A DNA stretch of 64,000 bases from Synaphobranchus kaupii (GCA_029718625.1 CM056379.1:55821579-55885578), one strand, 5' to 3'. Positions 47,486-61,530 are shown, numbered from the stretch's first letter. Program-made: numbers and translations. The notes: generated by a model not told the origin, from the letters alone.

Positions 47486-48070
47486 GAATAATAATAGAAT
47501 AGAATAGAATAACTTTTATTTTCCTGCTAGGAAACTTCAGTTGTAGCCCCAGCAACAACAAAGAAGACAGTGGGGCAGACCCACAACACACAAACACATC
47601 AAACAATATAATCAATTTGCATTAATCAAACTAATTAAGTGAATTAAAGTGGAATACAGCCATGATTAAAAATATCCCCCGCTGTCCCGAGATGTCCAGT
47701 GTCATTAAGCAGTCCAACATACAAACCCCGCCTCCACGACTTTCCTCCATACACGCAGTGTTGCGGTCTCTGTACACTGTCGAAATGGAGCACCGAACTG
47801 CATCAGCCTTCCCAGTCGTAGCCTAACTCCTCCCCCGCATTATCTTCTCCTTTCTCTTCCCTGGTGGCCTTTTGAAGATTGCCTGCAGTCCTAGATCAGT
47901 CCAGAGTCCCGACATCTTCAACTCTGGTGAAGAACGATGGAAAACTTTGTGGCTGCAGATCCAACGGTCATTCCCGAGCATATGTTGTGAATGCGTGTCC
48001 ATGATGACGACTACGAACAAAATTATCCCAAATTTACAATTCGTCAATATTGTAGAACTCGCGCAGCTAG
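47486..48070 (-). mobile_element. Antisense non-LTR retrotransposon 3' fragment
   Basis: On the minus strand the 3' tail is (ttcta)n at 47512-47490, preceded by the same 3' sequence as 46684-46770. The upstream boundary is uncertain; a minus frame at 48047-47823 has no recognised domain. Confidence 0.5.
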
Positions 48071-51000
48071 ACCAATGAGGGAATAGCTCGGAGCGAAGGT
48101 TTAAGAGTGATGTTTTCCGCTGTTGCTGTGGAAAAGTAATATCACCGTTTATTTATCTGACTCCGATTAGAATTTAGAATTTGGTTTTAATCATGCGTGA
48201 AGCTCGGAGTGGTTACACTCGACTCTTCCTTGTGTGCCACCATTACTCAATATATGCTCCCGGGATTAGCACTATTGCTGAATCTCAGTTTGGTGGAGAA
48301 CACAGAGGTTGGGGGTCTAGCCAACACAATAAATGCATTATATTTTACATAGATAGTTGTGAGCCCAGGTCAGCGTGCATTCAGAGGGCTCCTTAAGGCT
48401 AATTTCACAAGAACCGACGTAAAACATCCATGGGTTCTCTTCACATCAAATTCCCAGAGCCATGCACCACCAATCCTGTTTTACTGGCCGAACTTGACTG
48501 CCTTTCCCAACTTGGGGACTCCACATAAAGTACCACGCCACTGATCAGTTGGTCATTGGTCAAAATTGTCCCCCTGAGTATTCAGTCGTAATTTAGGCTG
48601 AAAAAGGTATAAGATGGATTGGAGTCATGGAGATCACGCAAGTTAAAAATAAGAAGAATTTATTAATGACAATAATCACTGGTTAAGACTGTGAGAGCAA
48701 ATATGAACACATTGATCTTATGATTTTACCTGTCATTTATCTAGATACCAGGTGAGGTCCAGGTGATGGCCACTCTGTGATCCAGATACTTACGTGGACA
48801 AGCACATCCCTGATAACCTACAATCCCCCTTCCAAACACATTCTTTATTCCTTACATACCCCACATTTCAATTGATATTAATCCCAATCCACCACATTTA
48901 TCATATTGTCCAGTTATTCACATGCACATACATAAGATGTTTTATACATACAGCGTTGCTTCAGTCCAGAATATTTTAACATAGGGTGCTTGTTCACAGG
49001 CCTTTTACGGCCTGAGAACAGGCCTCGGTTGCCGGCGTCATTAGGACCTCTAATGTCATTCCAGCTGTCGTTTACAACTTTGTGCTTTTTGTTGTAGGGC
49101 AGTGGAGTTGGGAGTCTTGTGTGACGAGGCAAAGATGCAAGGGGTGGGTAGAACAGGAGATTCTTAGGCCACCTGGTGAATTGTTTTATTGCACCCTCAA
49201 GGAAGTCAGGGCTTATGACTGACAATCCCAAGGATCAATAATTTTCAGTTTTACAATATTATCAAAACGAGCAGCACGAGTGCCCTCCAGCCCACTTCCT
49301 CGTCCCACAATAGACACACAGCGCACGAAAAAAACAAAAGACCGACACAACAAAATACATTCAAATTAACAAACACGAACACGAGAGACAGCTGGACTAC
49401 GTCGCCATTACAGCGCCACGTGATGTCATATCATCATAATGGTGAATAACAATAGGTGTGGTTTCACAACCACACCTAAATATAAAATGGAGCACTGCTA
49501 TTGTGCCCTGGAGTCAGTGTGAGGGAGGGGAAGGGGTCAGAGAACCAGAGGCGACTGGAGGGGGATCCAAAAGCTACCCAGTAACGTAGGAGCCACAAGT
49601 AGGGAGAAAGGAGAGGAATACCCTGACGGAACAGGAAAAAATAAACAAAAGAGGGAATAACCTCCGGCGTATTTTTGTCACGATTTGAAACGGGCAAATC
49701 CCATGCCCGAATCCGGACCAGGATTTTACGAAATCCACCACTCTCCAAACAGTATACCAGACAGAAATAAAAGGTAAAAATTATTGTTTTATGGTGTACA
49801 AAAGTTCATAAAAAATTGGTCACACAAGCACAATCTGACAGAGGCTATACTCATCTGTGGGTTCCTTTTCCCTCCCCGTCTCTCTCTCTCCAATCCTGCC
49901 GGATGAAGTCAACCCCTCCCGCAGGTAAGTGTGCCTCCTCACACCTGGGTAACTCAATGGGGAAAGGGTGGACGCTGGCGATCCGCAACAGTACCCGGCC
50001 TCCCCGCACCCGCACCAATCCCCGGGCCACCTTCCACTTGCCACCATCTTCCACGCCCTCTACCAGTCCACACTCCCCACACAATCACTCACCCCACACG
50101 TAGGTTTTACTTAGGCTACTACAAAAAGGGCACACACACACACACACACACACACACTCATGATCACCCCTTCAATAGCCCACCTTGGGGGCTGCCGGCC
50201 GCCCGGCCCCACAATGCTTACGGGGGGAAAGCCCACACACAGACAGACACGGCGGTATTCACATTCATACAATAACCAAACTAACTACCATTCCACGCCA
50301 CAAAAAATCAACATGAAACACGTAAAGAATAAGTGTTGTGGAGTCCTACCCACACTGCAACCCTGGGAGGACTATTACAATTAAGAAAAAAAAACAAAAT
50401 AAACAAGCCGTCCGGCCAAAATAATCATACACACACACAAATACACAACAGGACAGCTTTTGTCGTCCTTGGTGGTCGCCAACGAGGATTCAGACTGTCC
50501 ACCCCTCGGGCGAATCACGGGACACAGGCCGTCGCTGCACACCGTCGCACTCGTCACACTTGCCGGGTTAGATGCAGGACACCGACAGGGAAGAAAAGGC
50601 CGCTCAGTTCCCCGCTTGCCCTGGTCTGAGACTCACACACACGCTGCACCTTTGTATACGGTGTGAACTTTATGGTCTGGGGAAGTAAGTTCCCCCAGCA
50701 ACAGCTCATCACCAGATCTCCCTGGTACACCGGCTCCAACACTCCGATCAGCTCTGCAGTCCGCCGTCTTTGTTGGCCATCAGTTCCAGGTATACCACCA
50801 TTGTTTAGTATGTTTCTTTCTCCACAGTCTCTGGCCGCTTCAGCTCACTCCCGTTGTTTTCCGCACTCAGGTAAGTTCCGTCGTACATGAACACACTTAC
50901 TGCACACTCACACAAAAGAACAAAACTTAACCAAACAAAAAAACAAAGAAATCTCCACCGCCACACACTCAGAAGTCTTTGTAACAGGTTACGATGTACA

Positions 51001-51240
51001 GGTCACCCTAACTAGCGAATAGGCTAGGTTAACATACATTCAGGTATGTGGTTTGCTGACACACACATCAATCATTTCTGAATGCCTATAAATAGGCTGC
51101 AGTAACTAGGTACAAGGAAATGCCTTACCTATTTGGGGTTCTTGTTCTTCCCTGTTCCTGTATGCAAGTTCCTGTCTGACTTCAAGGTACGTTGCAGTTT
51201 GCTCTGTTACTTGCAGCCCACGTCATGTTCCAGGTAGTCC
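48071..51240. other. Gene-poor, locally GC-rich stretch with unidentified repeats
   Basis: Positions 50132-50157 are (ac)n. Positions 49860-50760 are GC-rich with proline- and serine-rich frames and a minus frame (50742-50554, LEPVYQGDLVMSCCWGN) that I do not recognise. aagaatttattaatgacaat at 48654 resembles antisense LTR-type sequence, but no LTR ends could be fixed. Confidence 0.35.
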
Positions 51241-51549
51241 TGATGGAAATTATTTTATTGTAGGTCACCATAGACAGAGTGGTGGAGCTGGAGACTGCAT
51301 GTGCATAGCCTATAGAGGTATTTCTTTTAATCTTTTATACATGTTGTTAATGGTATGAGTAGGAAAGCATTTGGCTTCTGAGGTAATGTAATGTCATGGC
51401 TAAAATGCGCTAAAACATTGTGGTTACAAGAACGCTACACTGCATGTGTACTAATAAATATTTTCTGGCATTATAGGACGTTGCTAGCTGCTGTTTTGCC
51501 AACATTAGAAAAATTGCGTTTATCTCTCAGTCTCCTTAAGAGTGAAGGA

Positions 51550-52300
51550 ACGCGGATAGCGGGGCTCAGGTTGTATCAAGTCGCCGGTAACTAGCTACGT
51601 GGAGCTCCGGCCGCTGGCCGCAGTTTGGGTTTTAAACTGTGTTTTTGACTATTTTAAACTGTATTTTATCCGCCTTTTCCCTGGGGGTTCCGTATGTATT
51701 TGTAGTTTAAACATCCCTACTACTGACCAACCAACTGTTTATCGAGTTGGGGCTTTGGGGTTGCTTACTTTTTATGTTGCAGTGCGTGGTCTGGGATCTG
51801 TGCTGGTGGCGTGGAGGTCGTTGCGACGCCATAGGAAGTGGTTCCCTGCATGCAATATTGTGTGTGTGTGTGTGTAGAAGTAGAATCTTTTGTGCTATAT
51901 TCACAGTGTCCGTATCTCACCATTTTACAGTGCGTATGTGTGTGTGTCTGCTGGCACCTTCACGAGTGAGTGACCTTTCGGTTCCACTTCCGGTAAGTCA
52001 TCCACGGACCCGTACCCGCACGCACCCAGTAGCACCCCTAGTGGCAGGGAAGACCTACCACCGGCTAATTGTGCATTTTTGGGAATCCTGTGGGTTTTTG
52101 CGTGGGTTTTTCTATTGTGTTTTTACGATTGTATAAATAAACTTGATGTTTTTATTATTGAATCCACGTCTCTGCTTGTTCATTTAGTTGAACGTGCCTA
52201 TGTGGGGATTGATCATAATCCCTTGAGTCGTACAAACTATTTCTTTGGGCGTAATTCCCAAGGTGGCGTAGTCAGGTGGTGTTATGCCAGGTCACATCTT
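51550..52300 (+). mobile_element. Possible LTR fragment
   Basis: Contains a gttttaaactgtgtttttga region, (tg)n at 51860-51876, a polyadenylation-type tataaataaa at 52132-52141 and ggtggcgtagtcaggtggtg near 52263, an arrangement like U3-R-U5. Ends and target duplication were not found, so this is tentative. Confidence 0.3.
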
Positions 52301-53181
52301 CTAAGTCTTATACCAAATTACCGGGCTAGTGCGAAAACTGAGTGACACAAAAGCACAGAACAAAGAAGGTGCTGCGCTGAAATAGCCTGCCTGCACCTGA
52401 AACCCATAACCATAATTAGTCATGGAATGCGGAAAAAAACGTCAGTTGCACCCTCTCGAGCTCCCGAGAGGCAACACCCGCAGAAAAGGCAGAGCAGGCT
52501 GCAAAACTGCAAAACCATGACAGTGAGGTACTTAACCTGGAAATATCAGACTGTATAAAAATATGTGACAATGTAACCTTGTTTGTATAGGCTATATTAG
52601 AAGTTCTCAAACTCCTAGGGGACCACTGTGTACTGGTTTTTTATACAGTCAATCTCTTGATCAATTTATTCTGTTGAAAACAGGATTTAAGTTCCTTCAG
52701 AACATTTTCCTTCTACAACGTATGACTTAATTGCATACAGGTTTGGCTCATTGATTTTTATTTTTCAGTGACCAGGTGTCAACACTTTCAGAAGTTTGGC
52801 TCTCACTTTATTTTACCGCTCAGTCTCTCTCTCATTTAATATTTAAAAAAAAAGTAACCATTCATCTATCTGATGAAAAGTCCTAGGACATGAACATTGG
52901 ACATTATTCTTGATAGCAGGCATAGCCGTCCGGCTCGTCCTGCTGTCAAGAAATCCTTCAAGTGACATTAAAATACATTAATTGAGAACAATGACCAGCT
53001 CATTACAATTCAGTACTTGCAGTTGTGGTTGGAAGTCAATTGGTTAAATAATCCATACTCCTTGCTCTCAAGGCCTTGATTGGCTGCTGATGGAAAGGAA
53101 ACCACAATAACCAGCATACATATACCTCTGGGCTATATAACCTATATAAAGCTTGTACGTTTAACTACACAGAAATGTATA
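52301..53181. other. No gene; old repeat shared with 28990-29060
   Basis: Positions 53060-53120 (cttgctctcaaggccttgat, then aaggaaaccacaa) match 29000-29050 with scattered changes. Otherwise nothing is recognised. Confidence 0.5.
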
Positions 53182-53671
53182 CAGTGCCCTCCAAAATTAT
53201 TCACACCCTAGATAAAGATGAATAAAAAAGACAAATAATGCAAGTTCTGATTCCTATTTTAATTATCATGTAGAACATATTTTACTTTGAATGATTCAAT
53301 GGAATCAACCAAAATGACACTTCTCAAGTTTTAAATGTAGTTCTCAAAATCATAAGTGACAAATATTCACACCCCTGTTTACAGTATTTTCTGAACCCCC
53401 TGCCTTTGCAATGACATGGATTTTACATGTGTGTTACCTGCATACCTCAGTGGGACAGGAAGCCATTGGATACCACAGTACAGTTCCCTAAGATTGAGAT
53501 TAATTTAAAAATAGCATGTTAGGTTTATTTTTGTTTCATCATTTAGGTTTGAATAATTGTGACATATGTTTAAAATATATATAATATAAACAGTATAGTT
53601 TTCCCATTTTTGAGCATAAACGCAAAAGCTCATTAACTGTAAAAGAGTGTGAATAATTTTGGAGGACACTG
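53182..53671. mobile_element. Tc1-type MITE, 490 bp
   Basis: The left end cagtgccctccaaaattatt follows TA. The right end, gaataattttggaggacact, is followed by gta. TA lies at both borders. There is no shared palindromic core and no transposase. Confidence 0.9.
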
Positions 53672-53979
53672 TAGTTATGAAGTGATTTTTAAAATTGTGT
53701 GTTGTTGGCACGTCCAAATGCTAAATTGGCCAAAGTCCAATTTCTACAGTTTTATTTGTGGGTTGTCATAGACACCTATAGCTTGCTTAGATGATGAAAG
53801 CAACTGACTTTTATACCACTTGTTTGAGTTTTATTTATTAACATAGTAACTGATCATTACAATAAAAAATTGCACGTAAATGTCTTTAGTGCATGTCTAA
53901 TATTTTATACCTGCTAGAATAAAGTCTGGCTGAAATACAGGGTCGCATGTGTAGGATGTCAGGAGGAAACCTATTTCTG

Positions 53980-54233
53980 CACTGCAAAAAATGTCTTAAC
54001 AACTGTTGTTGTAATGAGACTTAAATTCTTATTTTTTTCCCTAAAGTGGAAAATATTAGCTTGTTTTATGTTTAACCTTTTGCTTGACAAGTGAAATTAT
54101 CTTACCCCACTGGCAAATCTTGAAATGAGTAAAACTCTCACCCCACTGCCGTCTTATTTAGCAAAAACAGTTATAAGTGTCTAAAGTCTAAATATAAGAT
54201 TAAAATGCTTGTTAAGATTTGGTTTTTGCAGTG
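53980..54233. mobile_element. MITE with cactgcaaaaa ends
   Basis: The left end cactgcaaaaaatgtcttaa is mirrored by ttgttaagatttggtttttg, followed by cagtg, on the right. It is about 254 bp with inverted internal words (acaactgttgttg). The ends look hAT-like. Confidence 0.75.
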
Positions 54234-57200
54234 TGGATCAATTTATGGGAGGCCTGATGTATGAATGCGTTGCTGGACTGATTTATGGATGGATAATTGA
54301 ATGGATATATTTAGAGTGATGGATGATTTATGGACTGATGTACGTAGATGTCTGGATGTACATGTGTTTGCAGACAGATCCGCGAGCAAAAGGTGTCGCG
54401 TGGAGGGGAAGCCATTTCACAGCTCAATTAATTAATTAATGGGAGCACTTTTATCTCTCTGAGTGTGAGCATGTGGTGTCAGGGGTCTAATGGGATTGGT
54501 TTTGATGGGGGGGCACTCTCATTGCTTTTGGGCTGAGATTCTTGTTTTGGTGTATAGGGGATTACTGTCAACGTAGCCTTGGGGGTTGGGGGGGGGGGGG
54601 GCATTGGGGACTTTCAATTCATCAGAAGGCTAAGGCCCTTCCTGTAATCCCATTTACTCTTTGACGTCCGTGCTGGAGAAAAAGGCGTAAGACAAGTAGA
54701 TTTTGCCTGGTCCGCTCCTCCAATTCTTCCCCTCACTCTTTAGCTCTATTCCCTTAATCTGGCTCTTCACTTCCCTCCAACCACCTTGCCTTTCTCTGTT
54801 CCTCTTGTCCTTCCTACTCCCTGTATGGTTTGGCAGCAGTGCAGATCTGTACTGCCTGAAGCGTGTTTGTGTACTCTTTGTCTGATGCTACCTCTGACGC
54901 GTCGTCCCCGGCATCTTTCCACCTCCATCTGTTGCCTGTCTGTCCGTCATCAGGGGACTCAGAGAGTTCTTGTGCCTGAGGTTTTTCTCCCAGAAACGCT
55001 GATGGTTTGGCTTACCTCTTGTCCAATTCACATTCATTGTTCTGAAAATCTCCATTCATCTCCATTCATCTCCATTCATCGCCATTCATCGAGGTCAGGT
55101 GTCGCATACCATACCAAAAACCACCATCTGGCGATTAGGAAATTGTGGCAAGTGACTACTGAAGGGATACTATGAACGAGCATGGTGTGCATTTCTGAAT
55201 AGACAACAATATATCATATTTCCAGTGATTGACTACAGAGTTGGCATACTTGAGTTCTACAGTTTAAGAGATTATGGTCTGAAACTTGGGACTCCAGCTC
55301 CAAGTTCATTTATCCCAGGAGACGAAAGGATTTATTAACTATAGTACCTTTATTGTACGCTTTGATAATAGCTTTGGCTGTATTTGCGTCATGCCCGGGA
55401 AGATAACAACTGACCAGCGTCTATCCTCTCCATCCCATCTCCTCTGTCTGCCTCCTCTTGAAAAGATCAAGAGGGGGATTTATTCTGCTAAGCCGAGGAT
55501 CAGAAATCAAGCAAAGTAGGTTAGTGGTCAGATCCTCCAAGCTGATATAGGCCTCTTTTCTTAAGAATAGCTGGCCTAATAGCCAGCCTAAAAGCATAGG
55601 CTCCAACTCACCCCTAGGATTTGACTTAAAATCTTCCTGTATGAATAGTTAAATTACCACAGATGTTGCACCACGCTTTACCACGCGTGAAAAGTGAACT
55701 TGGATCTCGAAGGAGGATTGGCTTTTCACTGCAGTGTGAGCCTCCCCTCATTCATATGGCCCAAGGGATAGAACTAGAACTATCTGCAAAAAAGTCAAAC
55801 AGCTTGACATGTGTCAGTTAGACTATTAAGCTCATGGACCTACATTGAGTACACAAGCCGATATTGTGAAGCGTTTTAAAGCAGAAGTTGCGCTGAACTG
55901 AAGTCCGGTTGCAAAAATGCACCCAGGCACAAGTTAGTTCTTATGCCTTCAGTGTTTAGCATAACTGATAATGAGAGGGAAAAGTAATGAGCTACAAGGT
56001 GAACAAAATGAATGCACCATCTATTTAAAGTCCCTTACTAGATTGTAGGGCCACCACATGGGGCCAGTATGGGATTCCATACTGTGTACTACTAGCATAC
56101 CATAGTGCACTACCATTCCAAAGGAATGACTTCCAAAGGAAGTTGGAAGTAGTTGACTGTAGTGGAAAATGCTGTCCCTGGAGTCATACTAGAATGTCTC
56201 ATAAATGCGGTTTCAGATATAGTGACTAATAAAGCCATGATGTGCTAAAACATGTGTCATGTTCCTTAAAACACTGGCCAACTGCTCCGGTTCTATAAGT
56301 CATCTTGAAATAAGCCATCTCTACCAAATAAATACTTTTACATGGGGTAAAGGTGATCGCTACGTACCGTTAAGTAATGATTGACATTGACCTTGTCTTC
56401 AAAGGGCATGAATGCACCCAAACTACACCGGTAAAATACAGAACCCTTCATTGTTGGAATACGGTTGTTTAAAAAGAGAATAAGGTTTGCACACCTGGCG
56501 CTTAGGTGCTTGGAGAAAAGGATAGATTCATAAAAGGATTATGCTCCTGTATCTTGCAAAAGCTCCATCAATAAATAAACAAACGTTTCGGAAACAATCC
56601 TTCCTCTGTCTTAAATGAAATAATGAAATGCACACCAGTTTTGTTTAGCCATCTCCAACATCAGGTGTATACAATCATTGATCTAATGAGCCAGGTGACA
56701 GGCTGCTTAAAATTGCACAGCCGTCAACCGGTGATAGCCCCACCCCCAGTTCTCAATCAACAGACAAAGGTCATACAATACACTGGTGTACAAAGAAAAA
56801 GAAGAAAAAACACATTTGGAAGTATTTGTATAAATTGTATCCAGTTACCAGCACACACAGTTCCCATATAGAACATAAGGCTACATACAAATCAGTTGTA
56901 CTAAAAGTTGAAACGTGTACGGAGAAATGTGACCGACCAAATTGCATCAATTAGACTATTTACCATTATGAACCACTACATAGGCACATCAATGATCATT
57001 CATCTGTCAATTGCTCACTAATAACCGAAGCAATGTAACTAAGTGTGTTTACAGCATGGAATACTGTTGTTTAAAATGAAGCAAACTGAGTGCAAACTGT
57101 GTTCCTCGGCCGAGGAGATGTCTTTTCCCAAAGGACTCATGTCTAGACCATCATGGTCAAGACAAATTAATGGCTTTGGGTGGGAATGGGAATGGCGCTA

Positions 57201-57500
57201 TGCAGGCTTACTGTGCTGCAATTACTATGGGCATACTGCATAAGAGTTGAAAAGATGACGTCATTCTCTGGAGCTAGAACAAAAGCGTGGTTGGTTCTCC
57301 TAACAAGGGACTATGCCTTTAGCTCAGTAAACAAATAATATGTTTGATATTTTCATTGTCTGCTAAATTAATGTAATGTAATGTATTATTGCTGTGTGGT
57401 CACAAAGGGCATGGTTTCAAACCTGAATAAAACCTCCCCTTGCCTGAGATTTGCCTGACAAACTTTTCAAACTCAAAATAACAGCAAATTTCATCAACCA
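54234..57500. other. Gene-poor stretch with small simple repeats
   Basis: A G run of about 15 lies at 54587-54601, and a 10-bp tandem (tccattcatc, four units) at 55051-55090. No supported exon. Open frames at 54703-55175 are pyrimidine-rich and lack motifs. Confidence 0.4.
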
Positions 57501-57599
57501 CTGTATAAGTGAAAACACCAAGACATGTAGTGCTTCCACAGTGCAGCCTCTGTTTTTTATCCAGTCATCAGCACCTTAAATTGGCGAGTGGAGGATCAT

Positions 57600-57990
57600 G
57601 TAATAGTTGTGGCGGATACAGTCCATGCTCCCGGCCTGCTGTAACAGGCGTGAGCCTCACTACCAGTTCAGCCTACTTCCTGTTCTTGAGATTGGATTTC
57701 CTGGTGGGGCGTCTGGCTCCACAGAGACAGGAGCACAGAGTGGCATTCGGGACATTGAGGTTCGCTGCAGGGGGTTAGGGGTGCGAGTGGGGGCCAACGC
57801 AGTGTTAGGAGCAGAACAAGCACCACGTCCAGCAGGGGAGCTGTCAGGCGTACGTATCCCTGTTGGATCCAGGCTTTGCTGTTTGATCACGCGTAACAGG
57901 CTGACAGACCAGTGGCGCATTGGAGGGGAGGGTCAGAGGTCAAGAATATTGTCTACCAATTTCTGGGGTCCGCAGGTGGCGCAGTAACAT
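57600..57990 (+). other. GC-rich open frame of unknown status
   Basis: An island of higher GC holds frames on both strands: plus 57607-57987 with GFPGGASGSTETGAQSG and GVRVGANAVLGAEQAP, and minus 57920-57660 with DPTGIRTPDSSPAG. No domain is recognised and no flanking splice logic was resolved. It could be an exon, a CpG island or a repeat. Confidence 0.25.
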
Positions 57991-58772
57991 TAATGTTATG
58001 TGTTCAGTGCTAATTCACTAGGTCCAGTAGGGATCACATAGTCGATCAGAGTAAAATGTACTACTCCATCAGATTAAAATTTATACAAAATATTTTTCTT
58101 GTGTTAGGATTCTGTTTAAAGGTCACTTAGTGAGGTTCTATGACAAACCATGGAAAAGTGAATTTATAAAGCATGACCTGGAAAAGGCCACGGTCTTGTG
58201 GTCATGTATTTTTTATTGTGTTTATTGTGGACTTTTTTTCAGAACACTTAAAATCAATAAAGCTGCAATCCCATAGGCTTGCATGTAATAATAAATGATA
58301 AGTGTAAACTTAGTGTGTAAATTTCTGTGTGAGCATGTGTCTGCTTTCCAGGACAATGCAGGCAAACGTCATATGAATGAAATGAAAATTAGCATTTGCC
58401 CAATTTACACCCTGTCTACATCTTGCATTGTACAGGCTAATCTCATGAAATGTAATGGAGATGAAGGATAAATTGACATGCGGCATTACATTTATTACAG
58501 TGTCAAACCTCTTTCCTCCACTCCTAGAAGGATGCAGGTTTGTGCTACAACTTTGATTCTCTATAACTGGATGACATTTGAGTTTTGTTTTCTCATATAT
58601 GCTTTGGTTATGTAGTTACATCTTTGAATTCAGCTGTTCATTTAGAAAAATATTTATTTTGCAAAATTATCTGGAGGAAGTACCAGTCAGTTTACAGTCT
58701 GCCATAAAAGCACCGGTAAGTGCCAAGACCATTGTCAAGCAATATAACAGACCCTGGATCTGTGGAAAAGCT

Positions 58773-58953
58773 GGGGCCTGTTTCACGAAGCAGGAATACA
58801 TAGTTAGCTGGATAACTGCACTGAGTAAAACACGAAACGCTCACAAATCTGGAACATGGAATGACATAAAAAGAGCTGTTCCAGGTTTTACTCAGTGCAG
58901 TTATCCAGCTAACTCCATAATCCCGCTAATAAATCCTCCCTAAACAAGCCCCT
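58773..58953. mobile_element. Palindromic MITE, second copy
   Basis: ggggcctgtttcacgaagca with tagctggataactgcactga is mirrored by actcagtgcagttatccagc and aacaagcccctgg. Same family as 29645-29789, but this copy keeps both ends. Confidence 0.8.
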
Positions 58954-60728
58954 GGACACCCCTAAGTGGCTAAACAATTAATTTATAGCTACGATATAAT
59001 AGTAACTATATTTCATTTTTAATTATTTCAAATAATTGCAAGTTTTTATTAATTATTTGTCATGGTTTTTAACCCTTTTCCCTATGCGGTCGTTTTCCTT
59101 GGTGGCCACGCGAGGGCGCTGCCCTTTTGGTGGATGCTTGCTCCGTCCTGCTTGGATTGTGGAGCTTCTGTTATTGTGCACACCTGTGCGTGGTCACCTT
59201 GAGAGATATTTAAACCTCCCGTTTCCTTCGTTCGGGGCTTCGAGATTGTTTGTTTATTGTTTTGTACTTGTGGTGTATTGTTGGCTGTGTGTTATTCGTA
59301 CCATTTGGGCTACTCGCCTATTTTAACATCTCCTTGTTGAGGCAGGGCTTATTTCTTGCTGGCTCGTTAGATACTTATCTCGTAGAAGTATGGGACCGCG
59401 GATCTCTGCTCTATTTCGTCTATTTGTGCTTTTCTCCGTATATGGAGTTTTGGGCGATTCTGTTCGGAACTGTTATTCTGTTCGCCCTTCGGTGCATGTC
59501 TTCCTATGGGGAGGACTGGGCGTTTTTGTTGACAGGTTTGCGTTTGACTGCGAGTCTGAGAGTAGCCTTGGAACGTCAGATCTCCATTCCTTTCACCTTC
59601 TGGTAATACTAATTCACATTAGTTTTCTATGTTTGTTTGCTGTGTGTTTTGTTTGTGCCATTATGCTACTCGCCTGTTCTTATGCGTCTCATTGCCGAGA
59701 CAGGGCGTTTGTTATTTCCGGCTTGCTTTTTAGTTACTTAGCTTGTAGAAGTATGGGGTAGCTGTTCTTTGTTCCCTTTCGCCTTGTTGGGTTTTCTTGT
59801 TGTGAAACCAGGCGTTTGTGCTTCTATTCATTGGTGTGTAACAGTGAGCCGGTCTGTAGCTGTGGTGTGTGTGTGTTCCTTGTCTTGTCTCCTCCCTTAA
59901 CTGCGGGGTTTCCCGCCTTAGTGGCCCTAGGGCTTTAAGAATCCCTTTGCTGCGTTTGGCTCCTCCTACCTCACACGTCACGCCCCATTACAGAATCTCG
60001 AAGCCATTACCGGGGCCAGCAGCTTTTTAGGGGAATTTTTTTTACTAAGACGGGTTTTGTGGGTAACTGTTTATGGTGTGTCTTAGTTATTGTGAGTATC
60101 CCTTGGAGGTTCGTTTGTTTTCCAGCTACCCTGGTAGGTAGGCGCCGAGTGGGCCATTTGACCTTGTTTGGTTTCCCTGTGGCCCACTACTTTATTGTTT
60201 TGCCTTTTTTGTTTTCGAGGTAATCCTGGGTGGGGATTTTATCCTTGTCAGGGGTACGCTTTCAAGGGCTTTGGTGTCAGTTCATAGGCCAAATGCCCTT
60301 GAGTCAGCGTTTAAAGTTGCCTCTTGCCCGGCACGCCTCATGAAGACAGATAGGCGATAGTGAGGTTTTGGGTAGGTAGCCAGGAACCAGGGTGCTGAGG
60401 TTTTCCCCAGGGTGCTTTTTAGCCGGGCACTAGTTAGTTCCACACCCCCCTCACCCTTAGTCCCACCCTCCCTACCCCTTCCAAAAAAAAAAAAAAATAG
60501 TTCTATGTATTCTCGGTTTTTCTCTCTTCAGGAACTTCCGCATAGGTTTTTTTCTGGAGTCGCCTGCGTCGCCCCTTGGAGGGGGGGGTCCTGTCATGGT
60601 TTTTAACCCTTTTCCCTATGCGGTCGTTTTCCTTGGTGGCCACGTAAGGGCGCTGCCCTTTTGGGTGGATGCTTGCTCCGTCCTGCTTGGATTGCGGAGC
60701 TTCTGTTATCGTGCACACCTGTGCGTGG

Positions 60729-61526
60729 TGTCGGGTAAGTGAGGATTAGGTAAAATGTGTATTTTCTGAATCCAGCGGCTCCAACAGTCAATGCCCTTGT
60801 TAAAACGTTCAGCACTCTGAATACTGAACACAGGCGATATTGCGTGCTAGAACCCCTCACTTAACCTACATTCAAAATAAGCTTTACGTGATTTAATTTA
60901 ATAATTATTATTAAAAATGACAATCATCAATTAAATCGCCGAATTCTTTGATAGGTAAGTCGAACAGTAACCTGGTGGATCAACCAACAAGCCAAAACAA
61001 AGTCTAAATCAGGTCTTGAGATTAAGTAATTTTATTAAATGAAAACATTCAATTAGAATAATGACTGGGAATCATACATTCACGAAGGAATGTAGGCTGA
61101 CTACATATAATTCACAAAAGGAAGACATTAAACCAGACATTAATTTGAATATACCAGAAAAGAGAGAGATAAGCCAAAATTTGCCAATATTATTTACCCT
61201 CCAGCTGAACAGGAACAAAAGGAAATGCACGAGGAACCAAAAAGAATGACTTCTTCACCAAACAAACTCCAAACAGACTAAATTCTTTTTCTGCAGTACA
61301 CTCATAAAATACCTTGACAGGGAGGGGATCCATGCCCTGATTGGGTTAAGGTGTGGGGGAGGGGGGGGGGGGAGGGGTAATTTATGACAAAGACTGGCTT
61401 ATCTTTGATGTTGTTGGGGGTTAATGTGTAAGAGAGAGACAAGGAGCGACAGAGATAGAGAGAGAGGGGGGTGGTGGGGGGGGGGGGTACTTTACTTATA
61501 AATATCTAAATATTAGATATCCTACA
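60729..61526. mobile_element. Solo-LTR-like insertion within the 3' LTR
   Basis: About 798 bp starting tgtcgggtaagtgagg and ending gatatcctaca (TG...CA) interrupts the 3' LTR between cctgtgcgtgg and tcaccttgag. gtgg is present at 60725-60728 and again at 61527-61530, a 4-bp target duplication. It contains AT-rich sequence, G runs (61358-61371 and 61474-61487) and ataaaatacc, but no frame of note. Confidence 0.8.
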
Positions 61527-61530
61527 GTGG

